From Tiliqua scincoides (lineage: Eukaryota; Chordata; Lepidosauria; Squamata; Scincidae): 64,000 nt of DNA. The stretch spans positions 9,139,396 to 9,203,395 of the forward strand of contig NC_089829.1 in the NCBI RefSeq assembly GCF_035046505.1, read 5' to 3'. How positions within the stretch are numbered: the stretch's first letter is position 1; each line of letters opens with the position of its first letter. Below the pieces are notes generated by a model. It made no database searches. It had not been told where the DNA came from and saw nothing but the letters and a program-made list of their open reading frames with translations. Of the stretch, positions 11,701-22,370 are shown in pieces. The position numbers and the translations under genes were made by a program.

Positions 11701-12659
11701 TCGAAGGCAGTGTCCTATGGTCCTAGAACTGAGATGGATCCCATTTCTGGAAGCCTTGTTCATTGGCATAGGTAGAACCTTCCATGCTCCCCTGGAGCAG
11801 GTTGCTTAACTGTTGGGGGGTTTCAGGGGAGGATCAGGGAAGGGTGAGGAATGGCTCAGGATGTTGGCCTTTTGGAAGCGGGAGGGGAACGATTTTCGTC
11901 ACAGCCAGGCACACCAAGGTCCTATCCTCTTTTGCCCACACCAACCTGCCCTGAGCCTACTTGTACTCACACCAGCTAAAGAGTTGGCATAGGTCCAAGG
12001 ACCAAATGTGTCAAGGTTTTGAGAACTGCTATTGTGAAGGTCCATGACATGTTTTTTTTAAAGTCTCCCAACCAAAAAGTCCTCAAAAATAAATCCTCAA
12101 AAAGTTCTCAAAAGAACTTACGAAAGCTCCCAAATAGACCCATTCCACCATGAAGGTAGAGAAATCCCTTCCTTCGGACAGCAACTGGTGTTTTGGGCCA
12201 GTACACCCTCACGGGGACATCATCAAAAACCAGATCCTTGATGAGCAGGTTTGAGTCCTGTGAAGCTGGAATTCCATCAAACACTAGCCGTGGCAATATA
12301 AATTCCTGGCAGACACCAAGCTTCTCCAAAAACGTCCCCTAATTTCAGAATAACATACAGAGAATAAAGCAGGACACATTTAATGTTGGATATTTTAAAA
12401 CACTTTGCAAGTGAATTCTGCCTCCTTGAGATGAGGTGATAAATGCTTTGGGGGGGGGGATGTACTCCCACAAAGTCAGGGTGCATCTTCTGCTCTCAAC
12501 CATTTGACCTGAAATGATAAATAACAAGTGCCAACACTAGGGCATGCAAGGCATGCAGACAGCAGGGGGGGAGGGTGACACCTCTAGTGACCAAAATTTT
12601 GGAGACCTTTTGGAAAATTTCTCATCTGTCTTTTCCAGAGCTGTTGCTGTAGCCTGAGT

Positions 12660-12707
<48 letters not shown>

Positions 12708-13718
12708 CAAAGTGGCTTACAATAATAAAATACAAAAAATATAATAGAAATCACAATCACTGTGCATATTGTTTAAAAACACAGCAGAGCAGAGACCAGG
12801 TCAGAGAGTGATCCAACTGACATTGCAGCCCAACTTAAACCTCAGCCTCCTACTGCCTCCAAAACTTTACAGAATGAATGTGTCTTGAGTCCTCCCTGGA
12901 ACCCCTCTGGAGATGGCACAGTCCTTAGTGTAACAGGGAGGGAATTCCATGTTAGATACACCAGCACAAAAGAGGCCCTGCTTCCTGCACCTCTTTTTAG
13001 ACTGTGAGCCCTTTGGGGACAGGGAACAATTTATTTTGCATTTCTGTATTTTTGTTTCACCTTTTCATACTGCCCTTTCTCCATGGAGAAGGGTTCCTTC
13101 CATCGTTTTGTCCTCACAGCAAACCTGTGACGTGGGTGAGGTCATTTTCCTAGGAAGTTCCAAATTTTCCTGGAAAAATCTACTTAGATTGGAACTGTGA
13201 CCAGGGTAAAGACTCAGTCATTCATACCCTCCCTTTCATAATCCTGATAGACTTTTGAGCCATCTAGCTCAGTATTGTCCAGTACTGGCTGTCAGCAGCT
13301 CTTCATGGAATACAGGTTCAAGTTCTCCCCCAGACTGACCTGGAAATCCTGCCAGGAATTGAGAACGGAGCCTTCCGTGTGCAAAGCATGCATCACTGTA
13401 AAAAGCCACCCTCTGCCACCCACATTTGGTTTCCCACATGATGGCATTTCTCAGGGGCACCCAGATCAACCCCAACCATGATTTGGGAAGGAGAGAAAAC
13501 AGTTGCAAGACTATTGTGTGTTCAAGCACGGGAAAGCTTACCAAACCAAATGAGCAATCACGCACTATATCTACAGCTAGTAGTATTGTACGTTGTTTGA
13601 ATCCTGGAGGCATGTCTGTCCTGGTGACGGCATAGTAAATGGTCCGTGTAAACAGCACACACGGAACGAAGATGCAGATACACAAGGCCAGACTCAAGAA
13701 AACTTCAGCAAGTGTCAT
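7360..13718 (-). CDS. AADACL4-like: Gene A: AADACL4-like membrane serine hydrolase, 4 coding exons, 410 aa
   Basis: Exons in transcript order are 13718-13542, 12338-12122, 10450-10387 and 8134-7360 (177, 217, 64, 775 bp; phases 0, 1, 2), giving 410 codons plus stop. All junctions fit GT/AG. The product has a hydrophobic N-terminal anchor (about residues 5-30), the family's short PPG motif (DMPPGF) after it, an oxyanion-hole region reading HGGMG at 122-126, the nucleophile elbow GDSSGG (Ser about 196), CEYDILRDD (Asp about 350) and DGFHG (His about 380). This is the hormone-sensitive-lipase/AADAC branch of alpha/beta hydrolases. Known relatives are type II ER-membrane proteins with a lumenal catalytic domain that cleave ester or amide bonds; substrate is not predictable here. 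It is the most divergent of the four copies and lies opposite in orientation to B, C and D. The HGGMG motif departs from the usual HGGG. The AADACL4 assignment rests on recalled similarity (for example LLYKKRLED and the GFHG tail). Confidence 0.93.
8427..8490. mobile_element. MITE family A, partial
   Basis: GGCTGCAATCCTATCCACAGTACCCTGAAGTAAGCCCCATTGAC-type half-element inside the outer hAT element. Confidence 0.55.
8692..8728. repeat. (TG)n microsatellite
   Basis: About 18 TG units. Confidence 0.95.
8956..9440. mobile_element. hAT-like palindromic MITE (inner)
   Basis: About 50-bp terminal inverted repeats starting CAGTAGCATAGCTGGAAGGG and ending CCCCTCTAGCTACGCTACTG, followed by GCAAAGCACTAAGTTTTGC on both arms. 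No clear 8-bp duplication. Inner TTACACC..GAGGAGGCTCTC repeats. Confidence 0.75.
10387..10450 (-). CDS. Gene A exon 3 (64 bp)
   Basis: Short exon found by alignment to the equivalent exons of B, C and D. Acceptor TTTTTCAG, donor GTACGT; 2+60+2 bases. It encodes GYGRVCRAIVRESDSVVVCV. Exact length and both phases agree with the three paralogues. Confidence 0.9.
10596..11155. mobile_element. MITE family C (about 550 bp)
   Basis: GGGCAGCCCTATCCTAACTTG ... GACTAGGATTGCGCCC, next to TAA. Long subterminal pieces GGCACAAGGGACTTGCGCCAG and AGGGGAAACTTTTCCCCTTA also occur in the copies at 17077 and 47574. It lies in gene A intron 2. Confidence 0.75.
11200..11765 (+). mobile_element. tRNA-derived SINE, interrupted
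   Basis: The head has an A-box-like TAGTTCAGTAGCAGAG and a B-box-like GGTTCTGAACTCAAT. The tail (11654-11765) has TCAGTCTGACTCATTCGAAGG. A hAT MITE splits it at 11315-11653. Confidence 0.6.
11315..11653. mobile_element. hAT MITE inside a SINE
   Basis: CAGGGGTGTCAAAGG ... GTTTGACACCCCCTG; flanking 8-mers CCCCAGAG and CCCTAGAG (7 of 8). Confidence 0.8.
12122..12338 (-). CDS. Gene A exon 2
   Basis: 72 codons plus one base, from acceptor ...AAATTAG to donor GTAAGT. It encodes GTFLEKLGVC, then a beta-strand segment (DLVFDDVPVRVYWP) and the oxyanion-hole loop LHGGMGLFGSF. The third glycine of HGGG is replaced by methionine. Confidence 0.9.
12662..12703. repeat. (TC)n microsatellite
   Basis: About 21 TC units in gene A intron 1. 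Confidence 0.95.
12709..13190 (-). mobile_element. Old LINE/SINE 3' fragments
   Basis: 12709-12995 resembles the 3' region of L2-type elements (AAGTGGCTTACAATAATAAAA..., GGGAGGGAATTCCATGTTAG). 13040-13150 resembles SINE tail sequence (CCTTTTCATACTGCCC, TTTTGTCCTCACAGCAA). Both degraded. Confidence 0.4.
13542..13718 (-). CDS. Gene A exon 1
   Basis: ATG at 13718-13716 starts a 59-codon exon encoding the hydrophobic signal-anchor followed by TRTDMPPGFKQ. It ends at a phase-0 donor (GTAAGC, minus strand). The start is chosen because all four paralogues then have a first exon of exactly 177 bp; base -3 is G. Confidence 0.9.
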
Positions 13719-14036
13719 CCCGTTGGCTCAGCAGAACGCAAGTAGGTGCGTCCCTCATGGCATCAGAGGCAAATGGAGTCTTGCCTCAGGAAGATCTCTC
13801 CAATAAGTAGAGAGGCAATCATAGAAAGACAAGCTCACGAACCCACATTAACCTTCTTGTTTGGTGGCATTCCTCAGAAACTACTTGGTTGTTTTTTTAG
13901 CAATCACACTAGTCAGTGATTTCCCAATTCAGACTGGAAGACAGTGAAGGGAATATTAATTTAGAAAGAAGCGAAAGATCTGAGGCCAGATTAAACATTA
14001 AACAGGCCATACATTAAACAGGCCAGTCAGTTTAAT
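13719..14036. other. Upstream region of gene A, no repeat recognised
   Basis: Presumed promoter or 5' UTR side of gene A. No TATA box or CpG island is obvious. Confidence 0.35.
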
Positions 14037-14145
14037 GTATGTACTGGGTGTTCTGTAATGTGAGGTCCAAAGACATGCCACCTGGATTCAAGCCTGGTGT
14101 AATACTACAAACTACAGAAAACAGTGTGATTTCATGTTTGGCTCG
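14037..14145 (+). pseudogene. Relic of an AADACL-type first exon
   Basis: On the plus strand one frame reads VFCNVRSKDMPPGFKPG, matching the membrane-proximal end of exon 1 of gene A (YYAVTRTDMPPGFKQ). About 20 bases around AGACATGCC..CTGGATTCAA are nearly identical. An in-frame stop precedes the match, the hydrophobic anchor is not recognisable, and no clean phase-0 donor follows. It lies about 320 bp upstream of the gene A start in opposite orientation, that is, in the orientation of B, C and D. It is probably a decayed copy left by an inverted duplication. A chance match is less likely but not excluded. Confidence 0.5.
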
Positions 14146-14694
14146 GTTGTATGTTAGGAAGAATGAATGTTGCTGAAAGGAAATCAGCCTGTTATCCGCA
14201 AAGCTCCATCCTGCCTCATGTTCCCAGGGTTGCTTCCAACACAGGTTAACCTGTGCACTTGGGAACCAACTCCCTCCTGCACTGGGCTCCTGTGCAGTGC
14301 CCAGCAGCACACAGCTCCGTGGTTCAGAGGGGAAATGAAGAGGCGGGGTGAAGGAGGGCCACTTCTGTGAATCAACAAGCCACGGAAAGGAGAGATGGTG
14401 AATCAGTTTGAACTCCCTTGGGGTCTTTTCAGGCACTGCTCCCACGGGGGGCACCTGGAGGTTCAGAAGAGGTGAGTCACTGAACATCACCCAAACTTCC
14501 TCATGCCTCTTCTGATGCACAACCTTGTCTGTTCTCTGCACTGTCTGCAAAAAAGGTGCTTGCACAAGCTCCCTGGGGGCACAAAAGCCTTTCAGAACCC
14601 TCCCCTATAGTTTGCTGGCTGCTTGTTCACCGGGAAACTATCAGAACATCATCTTTGATTGATTTCATATTCAGATTACTGATACACCCATAAC

Positions 14695-14935
14695 TAACAA
14701 TTATTTATTTATTTTCCTTTTCCACACCACCCTTCCTTCGTGGAACTCAGGGTGGTGTACATGGTTCCTTCCATCCTTTTGTCCTCTCAACAACCCTGTG
14801 AGTTCAGTGAGACTGAGAGAGTGTGACTGACCCAAGATCTCCCAGGGAGCTTTTGCGGCTGAGCAGAGATTTGAACCTGAATCTTCCTGGTCTAATACAG
14901 TTTTACAACACGTGACCCATATTTGCAATATGCAG
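14695..14935 (-). mobile_element. SINE, minus strand
   Basis: TTATTTATTTATTTTCC, then CCACCCTTCCTTCGTGGA, CAACAACCCTGTGAG, CCCAAGATCTCCCAGGGAG and AGATTTGAACCTGAATCTTCC. This is the reverse complement of a tRNA-related SINE body and AT-rich tail. Confidence 0.6.
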
Positions 14936-14939
14936 GTGT

Positions 14940-16034
14940 AATCTGTAAATATTGTACTGTATATGTTTTATTTTTTTTACTGTTAATAAGAATGATTTTA
15001 AAACGGAAATTGAAGTTTCAGCAGGGTGCATCTCAGGCCCAGTATTCGTAGGGGGTTCAGGTACAGTCGTTCAAGCCCAAAGACAAGAGATTGGTAAATT
15101 GTGAGCGAATAATAGTCGCAGATACAGACCAAAAGTGATGGTTGAAATATGGCCTATTCCAGAGAATCCACTACAGGAGAAATCTAGAAATAGAAATCTC
15201 CTTTCTATCCTAACTGTAACTGCTGCAAAGGTTCTTATATCATGTGCACGTGAAATCCTGTTGCTCTTGTCTTCAAGTTGCTTCTTAAATGGTTACAAAA
15301 TTGGGCACAAGACCTGCTGGGGCTTGCTTAGAGGTGAGCAGCTGATGTTTCACATTACCAGATAATTCACCACTCTCCAGCTCCATTGAGATTACCGTGG
15401 TCAAGGCACATGTGTTTCTTTGTCCTATGACAGACAGGTAAGGGATATGGCTGGCATCTCGGTGCTGCGGTGGTAACTTTTGGAGTGCAGAAACTCATTA
15501 TGATGCACACACCCCAGAGTCACAAATTTAGTACAAGTCACACTCTACAATTCAATTTCCACAGAATTTGTAGCTTTAATGTGGCATGAACTATACACTG
15601 TCTCTCAGACAGTCCTTGCAAAACAGATGGTCTAGCTATGAGCATATATCCTTAGGCACATTTCTCAGTGTGCCTCCTGGAGAATCTGACAGCTTTTCAG
15701 CTCAGATCCTTTGAAAAAAAGTTTCCAAGCCAGCACTGTTGCCCCTGTTGATGATGTTATTGTTCCTGTTGTAGAATAGGTCCCAGAGCTCCACTCCCAG
15801 CTCATTTACACCTCTAGCTGACACCCAGAAGGAGTCAACTCAGCAAGGACATATGAGGAAAGCAGGCAGATGATAAGCGCCCACAGGGCTATTCTACAAA
15901 ATGACCATAGGAGTGTGCCCTGTGATCAAAGATACATTTGATTTGGAACGTGTATGTAAAATTTTTTAACAAAATAACTCTCAAAGCAATGTGCACAACA
16001 ATGGGATAAGAAGATGGGTTCAATGTTCAAAAGT
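14940..16034. other. A-B intergenic, nothing recognised
   Basis: About 1.1 kb with only short open frames; no repeat family or gene supported. Confidence 0.4.
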
Positions 16035-16686
16035 CATTTGCAATCTAGGGTTTGTGGGGGCGGAGCCTAGAGGAATGGTGGACTGGTAATCTTGCTGAAG
16101 ATCTGCATTGGCAAGGTGCATCTGCAGGCGACAACAAGATACCCTGGATGGAAAGGGTATACTTGGAGCTAAACTATAAAACTTCCTCCATGCACCTGTT
16201 CTTTCCCTTGGAGCGGGCTCCTGAACAGTTTAGAGAGAGGGAGACGGAAAACATAGAGCTCAGCAAGCAGAAGGAAGGTAAATCTGCCCTCCTTCAAGCA
16301 GTTTGTTTTTGGGGGCCATGCGGCGGAGAATGGACTTAGGAAAGAAAGAGAAAGCCTGCAGATTTAAAAGATAAAGGTGAAAACAACAGCCAGAATAAGA
16401 AAAAATTAAAGATTAAAGAATTAACAACTGATAGAAATTCCAGATGAGATTACAGCAAAGGAGAGAATTTACTTGTGAAATAGAAGATGTGCAGTAAAGT
16501 TTAACTGTTCAGTGATGATTCTAAATACTGGGAATAAGATGAAAAGGGACTTGTGTGTTTTTATGGATTGTTGACAGTAATTAGTGAACAAACGAAAGAC
16601 TGACCTTGCCGTTTGCTTACAATTTCTATGTTGCCAAAATTGTTGTTGTCATTCTGGAAATATTTCTCAGTTACTTATCTGGAACA

Positions 16687-16688
16687 TT

Positions 16689-16752
<64 letters not shown>

Positions 16753-16753
16753 T
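16687..16753. repeat. (TTTC)n microsatellite
   Basis: About 16-17 TTTC units within the L1-like element. Confidence 0.95.
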
Positions 16754-17076
16754 CGGTAAAGACATTCAAGACATTCAGGAAGGAGCAATGCTTACCTCTA
16801 GTGGTGACTTTGGGGAAATGAGTTCCTTAAATTGGGATTAAGCCATTTTAATTTGTGCTGGACTCTGCAATGTTTTGAACTTCTAACTTACGAATAAAGA
16901 AATCATGGCTACAAGAAGGATGCTCAGTACTCTTGGATAGCTGCAAAAAGGCAAATCCCCTCCAAAATCTCCAGTGCGAGAATTAAATTTGGAAAGTATC
17001 TAAGAATTATTGGAAAAGATGGAAGATAGATGAGAAAAGAAGATAGAGGGGAAATTTATATATGGGTAGAAATTTA

Positions 17077-17614
17077 GGGCGCAATCCTGTCCTGCGCTGG
17101 AGTAGGCAAACCAGGAGGCTTGCACTGTATCCAACACAGGATAGTGGCCATAAACGGCTCAGCCAGAGTCAAGGGAAAACTTTTCCCCTTACCCTTGGGT
17201 AAGGGCAGCTGGCCCCTACGAGTCTCCTTGGACTTGCGCCACCTGAAGAGGTGGCGCAAGTCCAAGGAGACCAGAGCAGCTTGGAGTCATCCTGTTCTCC
17301 CCGGGAACGGGGGTTGGGATCTGGCATAACTGCTGGATCTCAGCCCAGCCTTCCGCTCCCCACCCACCGGCCCCCGGGGCCACCCACCACCTGCCCCCCC
17401 CCGCCCACCACCTGCCCCCCCCCGCCCATGAATGCCAACACCGGGCCAATGCAAGACTCAAGGAGGAAACAGGCACAGAGGCTTCTATCAGCCTCCACAG
17501 GCCGGCCCAGCTTCCTCTCAAGGAGGCGCGAACGTGCCTAATGGCATGTTTGTGACCCTCCTGGGCCGGCGCAAGGGACTTGCGTTGGCCCAAGGGCACT
17601 TTTGGATTGTGCCC
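17077..17614. mobile_element. MITE family C with TTA target duplication
   Basis: GGGCGCAATCCTGTCCTGCG ... TTTGGATTGTGCCC, flanked by TTA on both sides (17074-17076, 17615-17617). It contains the inverted arms GACTTGCGCCACCTGAAGAG / GTGGCGCAAGTCC. Confidence 0.85.
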
Positions 17615-17814
17615 TTAGATTATTAAGATTTAAAGTTCCAAGTAATTAGAACATTTGACTTTGCTCATGCTACATTATTAGATGCTTTCTTTATCTGTAC
17701 TTTAAAACTATTTTTCATGTTTTTTTTTGTTTTCATTTTATTGTGTGTTTTCTTTTTTCCTTTCTTTTTCTTTTAGTATAATAAAGTTAGAAATTCAAGG
17801 CATTTGCAATCAAA

Positions 17815-18420
17815 ACAGAGACACGGGAGAGACAGAAAAGGAAAGCAGGAGAAATGGGGGCAGCAATCAGGAAACAGATACATGATTGTTTGATATCACC
17901 TGGGCTGAGCTACAGCAACTGATTGGTCCTTTCCAGGGCAGTGGAGAATGCCTCACTATTCTGCCTCTCCTTCTCCTGTGTCTGCAGGTATTCCAGCAGC
18001 ACTTGCTTGCTGAAAGGGGTGGGAGCTCCCCACTGTGGCTTTGCCCTTCTGAGGGCGGTAAATGCCCTGCTTTAGCCAGTGACAGCAGAATCCGCATGCT
18101 GTTCATTTGTTGTGCTGAATAAGCATGTGTAGGATTGTGTCAGAATCCCTTTCTGCTGCCTGGGAAGAAAAAGTGCCATGCTTGTCTGTTGCTCCACCAA
18201 TTGGTTGGACTCTCAGCCAGGGAGGAAGGGTGGGGAAGCAATGGAGGGAGCAAGAGAATGAGCAAGGAGAGATTGCAGCATCCCCCTTCGGACTGTGCTG
18301 CAGCTCTCCCCTGCTCAGTGGAACCTGCTGTATAAGCTACTGCCCCAAATGTACACCTCCTTCCTGTGCAATCACACACCCATGTTCAGGGCATGTGAAA
18401 GAGATCAGGGTGGACCTGCT
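17815..18420. other. Intergenic, nothing recognised
   Basis: Moderately GC-rich; overlapping short open frames without family resemblance. Confidence 0.35.
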
Positions 18421-18422
18421 CT

Positions 18423-18912
18423 GTGCCAGGCTATCTTAGAGATCGCCTACTCCCGTACAATCCGGCTCGTCCTCTCAGGTCATCAGAGAAGGCCTTTTTA
18501 CAAGTGCCACCGCCCAAGGAGGTTCGTAGGGCGGCAGCAAGAAATAGGGCCTTCTCAATAGTGGCACCAACGTTGTGGAACTCCCTTCCCCTTGACTTGA
18601 GAATGGCTCCCTCTCTTGAGTTTTTTCGGCGAGGCCTGAAGACCCTGCTCTTTAAACAAGCCTTCTGATTCCATGGCCTTTTTAACACTTTTATACATCT
18701 TTTAGTTTCTTTTGACAGGCTGGATTCCTCTATGATTTGCTGTTTTATGCTCTTTTTATTCTGACTTTATTCTGACTACTGTTTTTATGGCCTCTGTTAA
18801 TGTGTTTTTAATATGTTTTTATGTGTGTTAAATCATGCTTTTTAAAATTGTTTTTACATGTTGTAAGCCACCCTGGGTCCCTTTCAGGGAGAAGGGCGGG
18901 ATACAAATAAAG

Positions 18913-18950
<38 letters not shown>
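18423..18950 (+). mobile_element. L2 LINE 3' end
   Basis: Plus-strand frame YLRDRLLPYNPARPLRSS, VPPPKEVRRAAARNRAFS, APTLWNSLPLDLR, FFRRGLKTLLFKQAF and stop: the C-terminus of L2 ORF2. Then the 3' UTR TAAGCCACCCTGGGTCCC...GGGATACAAATAAAG and a (TTA)n tail (18914-18950). Confidence 0.85.
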
Positions 18951-18951
<1 letters not shown>

Positions 18952-19160
18952 GGAAGGAGAAGCACGCCCACACCTTCCTGTCTTTAACCATGTCTTGGAA
19001 GACGCCGATCCCTCTGCAAAGGGAATCAAGCCAGGTGGATAGAAAGAATTCCTCATGGATGGAAGCCAAGTGTTTTGCGCAGACACGTTCAGCAAGGAGG
19101 CTGATGCAAGTGGACAAGTGGTAGTTTGTGAGACAAAATGCGTGCCTCCTTCCCTGCAAT

Positions 19161-19236
19161 TTGGGCTGAATTCTTACACAACTTTCCTGGGAGTAGGCCC
19201 CACTGAACACAATGGGACGTACTTCTGAGCAGATGT
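19161..19236. mobile_element. MITE family A, degraded
   Basis: ACTTTCCTGGGAGTAGGCCCCACTG...ACTTCTGAGCAGATG. Confidence 0.5.
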
Positions 19237-19259
19237 ACGTAGAGAAATATAAACAGATG

Positions 19260-19362
19260 GCAGGCCGTTGGTGAGCCACTGTGAGATACAGGAGGCTGGA
19301 TTAGATGGGCCTTTGGCCTAATCCAGAGGGGCTCTTCTTGTGTTCTTATGTTCATGTTCTTA
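19260..19362 (+). mobile_element. CR1 LINE 3' terminus
   Basis: GGAGGCTGGATTAGATGGGCC...GAGGGGCTCTTCTTGTG, ending in TTCTTATG / TTCATG repeats. Confidence 0.75.
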
Positions 19363-20021
19363 GATTGCATCTCTCTGCCTCTCCAGTGGGAAGAGGATTG
19401 AAACACTGTTAGCTCACCCTCCTCCTCACCTACTTTGCAAAACACCAAGCAAAACCTGCTTTCACGGCTGTCCCTCCTGCTCACCGCAAGCAAGGGGGAG
19501 AGGTAGCTGCCCTTAACAGCCCAAATCCAGGAGCGGACAAACTGTAGCAAAGGAGAGCTGCTGTGAGATCCAGTTGAAGGCACTATCTCATCTCTGAGGA
19601 CTCAAAACCCCTGGATATGGAGAACCACCTTTGCAATTCAAAAACCCATGTGGAAGACTCCAAATTCACAGTGGAGAAGTATGAAAGAGGTGCTTGGATA
19701 TTCCACATTAAAAAAAACAACAACAAAACTCATGGATGTGTCACAGATAAGGAAATCCATGTAGGTTTTGCACCCAAGTGTGAGAGATGTTTATTTCTAC
19801 ATCTGTTATGTAGAAATAATAGATTTATGTATGTTATGTTCTGTTATTATCTTTGGTCAGGGCCTGATCAAAATGGTCTCCTCCCCCAAACTGCTTTTTA
19901 TATATTTTTCACATCTTTGTCCCGCCCTCCCTCCAAGGAGCTTAGGGTAGTATACATGGTGCCTTCTCTCCTTTGCCCTCACAACAACCCTGTGGGGTAG
20001 GTGAGGCTGTGAGACAGCGAC

Positions 20022-20096
<75 letters not shown>

Positions 20097-21154
20097 TTTA
20101 TTTATATGCCGCCCTTCTCCCCAAAGGGACCCAGGGTGGCTCACAACATATTAAAAACAGATTAAAAACATAATTTAACCACAAATAAAAACATATTAAA
20201 AACACATTAACATATACCCATAAAAACCATAGTCAGATAAAAAGTCAGATAAAAAGAGCAAAACGTAGCAAATCAGAGGAATCAGGCCTGTAAAAATACT
20301 AAAAAGATACAGAAAAGATGTTTAAAAAGGCCATGCACTCAGAAGGCTTCTTTAAACAAAAATGTCTTCAGGCCTCACCGAAAAGTCTCAAGAGAGGGAG
20401 CCATTCTCAAGTCAAGGGGAAGGGAGTTCCATAATGTTGGTGCCACTACTGAGAAGGCCCTATTTCTTGCCGCCGCCCCACATACCTCCTTAGGCGGCGG
20501 CACTTGTAAAAAGGCCTTCTCTGATGACCTAAGAGGATGAGCCGGATTATACGGAAGTAGGCGATCTCTGAGATACCCTGGCCCAGAGCAGTATAGGCAG
20601 TGGTGGGATTCAGCAGGTTCTCACCTATTCTATAGAACCCCTACCTAAACCAGCTGTTGGTTCTAAGAACCGTTTGCTGGCCAGGGAGCTCGCACCTTGA
20701 AATGTCAGGGCTAACCCTCCTGGGGGCAGCAGCTGTGTGGGGCCAACCTGTCCCGGGGGAAAGGGGGTCACTCCCAGCGGGTGCTGAAGCTGCTGGGGCT
20801 GAAGGGGCGAGCCGGACGCGGCCAACTGGAGTCTCCCACGACGCGGCTGCCGCTCACCAGCCCTTGCGAGCTCACTTTCGCAGCTCCTGAGAAAGGAGCG
20901 CGAACGGCCAGCGTGCCCGCTGATGAAGGCGACAGAAGTAGCCCAGCTGCCCGCCCTGCACCTCCCCTCCCTGGCCAAGCTGGCCGACTGGTGAGTAGAC
21001 TGCTCCTGTGCCTGGAGGCTCCTTGGGCTCAGCTCTCCAGGCGGGATGAAGAGGAGGGCGCCGGAGCAGCTCCCACCCAAAGAGCCCCCGCCGCCTCGAG
21101 GGCGAGGGCCCCCCCCCGTCCATGGGCACACAATGGAACTTACGTCTGGGTAGG

Positions 21155-21548
21155 CACTGAGCACAATCCTAACCAGGTCTACTCAGAAGTAACTCCTATT
21201 TTGTTCAATGGGGCTTACTCTCAGGAATGTGTGGTTAGGATTTTAGCCACTGTCAATCAGAAGGCAAAGGAAGCATCTCATCCTCATCACTGAGGCTGCG
21301 ATCCTATCCACACTTTCCTGGGAGTAAGCCCCTTTGGCTATAATGACTTACTCCTGAGTAGACATGCATAGGATTGTGCTCAAAGGCTGCAGTCCTAGCC
21401 ACACTTTCCTGCGAGTAAGCCCCTTTGGCTATAATGAGACTCTATAATGAGTAAACATGCATAGGCTTGGGCTCTCATGCTGCAGTAAGCTCTGTTGACT
21501 ATAATGGGACTTACTTCTGAGTAGACAGGCATAGGGATTGTGCCCTTA
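21155..21548. mobile_element. Cluster of MITE family A copies (1)
   Basis: At least four copies in a row or nested: about 21160-21248, 21294-21382, 21385-21475 and 21478-21548. Each has AATCCTA..., GGAGTAAGCC and GAGTAGACATGCATAGG motifs. Confidence 0.75.
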
Positions 21549-21766
21549 CTTCCCACAAGGACAGGACTGCAACATGGGGTTGGTTTTCATCCTTGGGGTT
21601 TGAGAATGCAGTTTTGTGCCTGGGATCTTTTCATTGCAATACAATGTGCTGTTACACAATGATTGTATAATACACTATCAGACACATAGAGGTGATGCTC
21701 CCACAGCTGAAATTCCTCAGGTTAAAAAAAGGCAGGAATGTGGCACAAAACATTACTTCATTAAGG

Positions 21767-22015
21767 GTACAATCCTATGCAGGTCTTCTCAGAAGTAAGT
21801 CCTATTGTGTTCAATGGGTCTTACTCCCAGGAAAGTGTGGATAGGATTGCAGCCTTTGAGCAGAATCCTATGCATATCTACTCAGAAGTAAATCTCATTA
21901 TAGCCAATGTGGCTTATTCCCAGGAAAGTGGAAGTAGGATTGCAGCCTTAGGGCACAATCCCATGCATGTCTACTCAGAAGTAAGTCCTATTGTGCTCAG
22001 TGAGGCTTTCTTCTA
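21767..22015. mobile_element. Cluster of MITE family A copies (2)
   Basis: Three consecutive copies: GGGTACAATCCTATGCAGG...GGATAGGATTGCAGCC, CAGAATCCTATGC...AGTAGGATTGCAGCC, and GGGCACAATCCCATGC (partial). Confidence 0.75.
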
Positions 22016-22272
22016 GCACCTGTGCAGTCACAATGCAGCCCTGAGGTAAGGGAACAAATGTTCCCTGCCCCCCACAACAGGATGCAGTGCATGCGCTATT
22101 GGTACAGCTGCACTGGCACTGGAAAATTGGATAGGATTGGGTCCTAAGTCCTCTTAACTGTAACTTTCCAGCACCAAGTCCTGGAGGTCTCCTTGTGACA
22201 AGGGAATGTTTGTTCCCTTACCTCAGGACTGCAATGTGGCTGCATTGGCCCTGGAAAGTTGGATAGCCCTTA
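22016..22272. mobile_element. Two partial MITE family B copies
   Basis: GAGGTAAGGGAACAAATGTTCCC...TTGGATAGGATTGGG (to about 22146) and a second partial copy at about 22164-22272. Confidence 0.65.
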
Positions 22273-22370
22273 GGCTGCAATCCTACTCACACCTGGGAAG
22301 CAAGCCCAATTGACTTTATAATGTGATTTACTCCTATGTAGGCTTGCATAGGATTGGGCTGCTATTCCCA
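22273..22370. mobile_element. MITE family A
   Basis: GGCTGCAATCCTACTCACACC ... TAGGCTTGCATAGGATTGGGC. Confidence 0.65.

Larger units (their letters stand above)
16046..17800 (+). mobile_element. Internally deleted L1-like element
   Basis: The start GTGGGGGCGGAGCCTAGAGG resembles L1 5' UTR starts. An ATG with ORF1-like lead (ATGGCTACAAGAAGG) is at about 16905. The right end is T-rich sequence finishing ATAATAAAGTTAG, like an L1 3' end. The direct repeats CATTTGCAATC at 16035-16045 and 17801-17811 are a target-site duplication. ORF2 is essentially absent. A (TTTC)n tract and a family C MITE have been added inside. Confidence 0.75.

Noticed and set aside
19857-20144. Poly-isoleucine frame
   Set aside because: Translation of the (ATA)n tail of an L2 element.
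20625-21293. Long GC-rich open frames on both strands
   Set aside because: Low-complexity, proline/arginine-rich composition, inside a hAT element bounded by an exact target duplication. No family resemblance or splice context.
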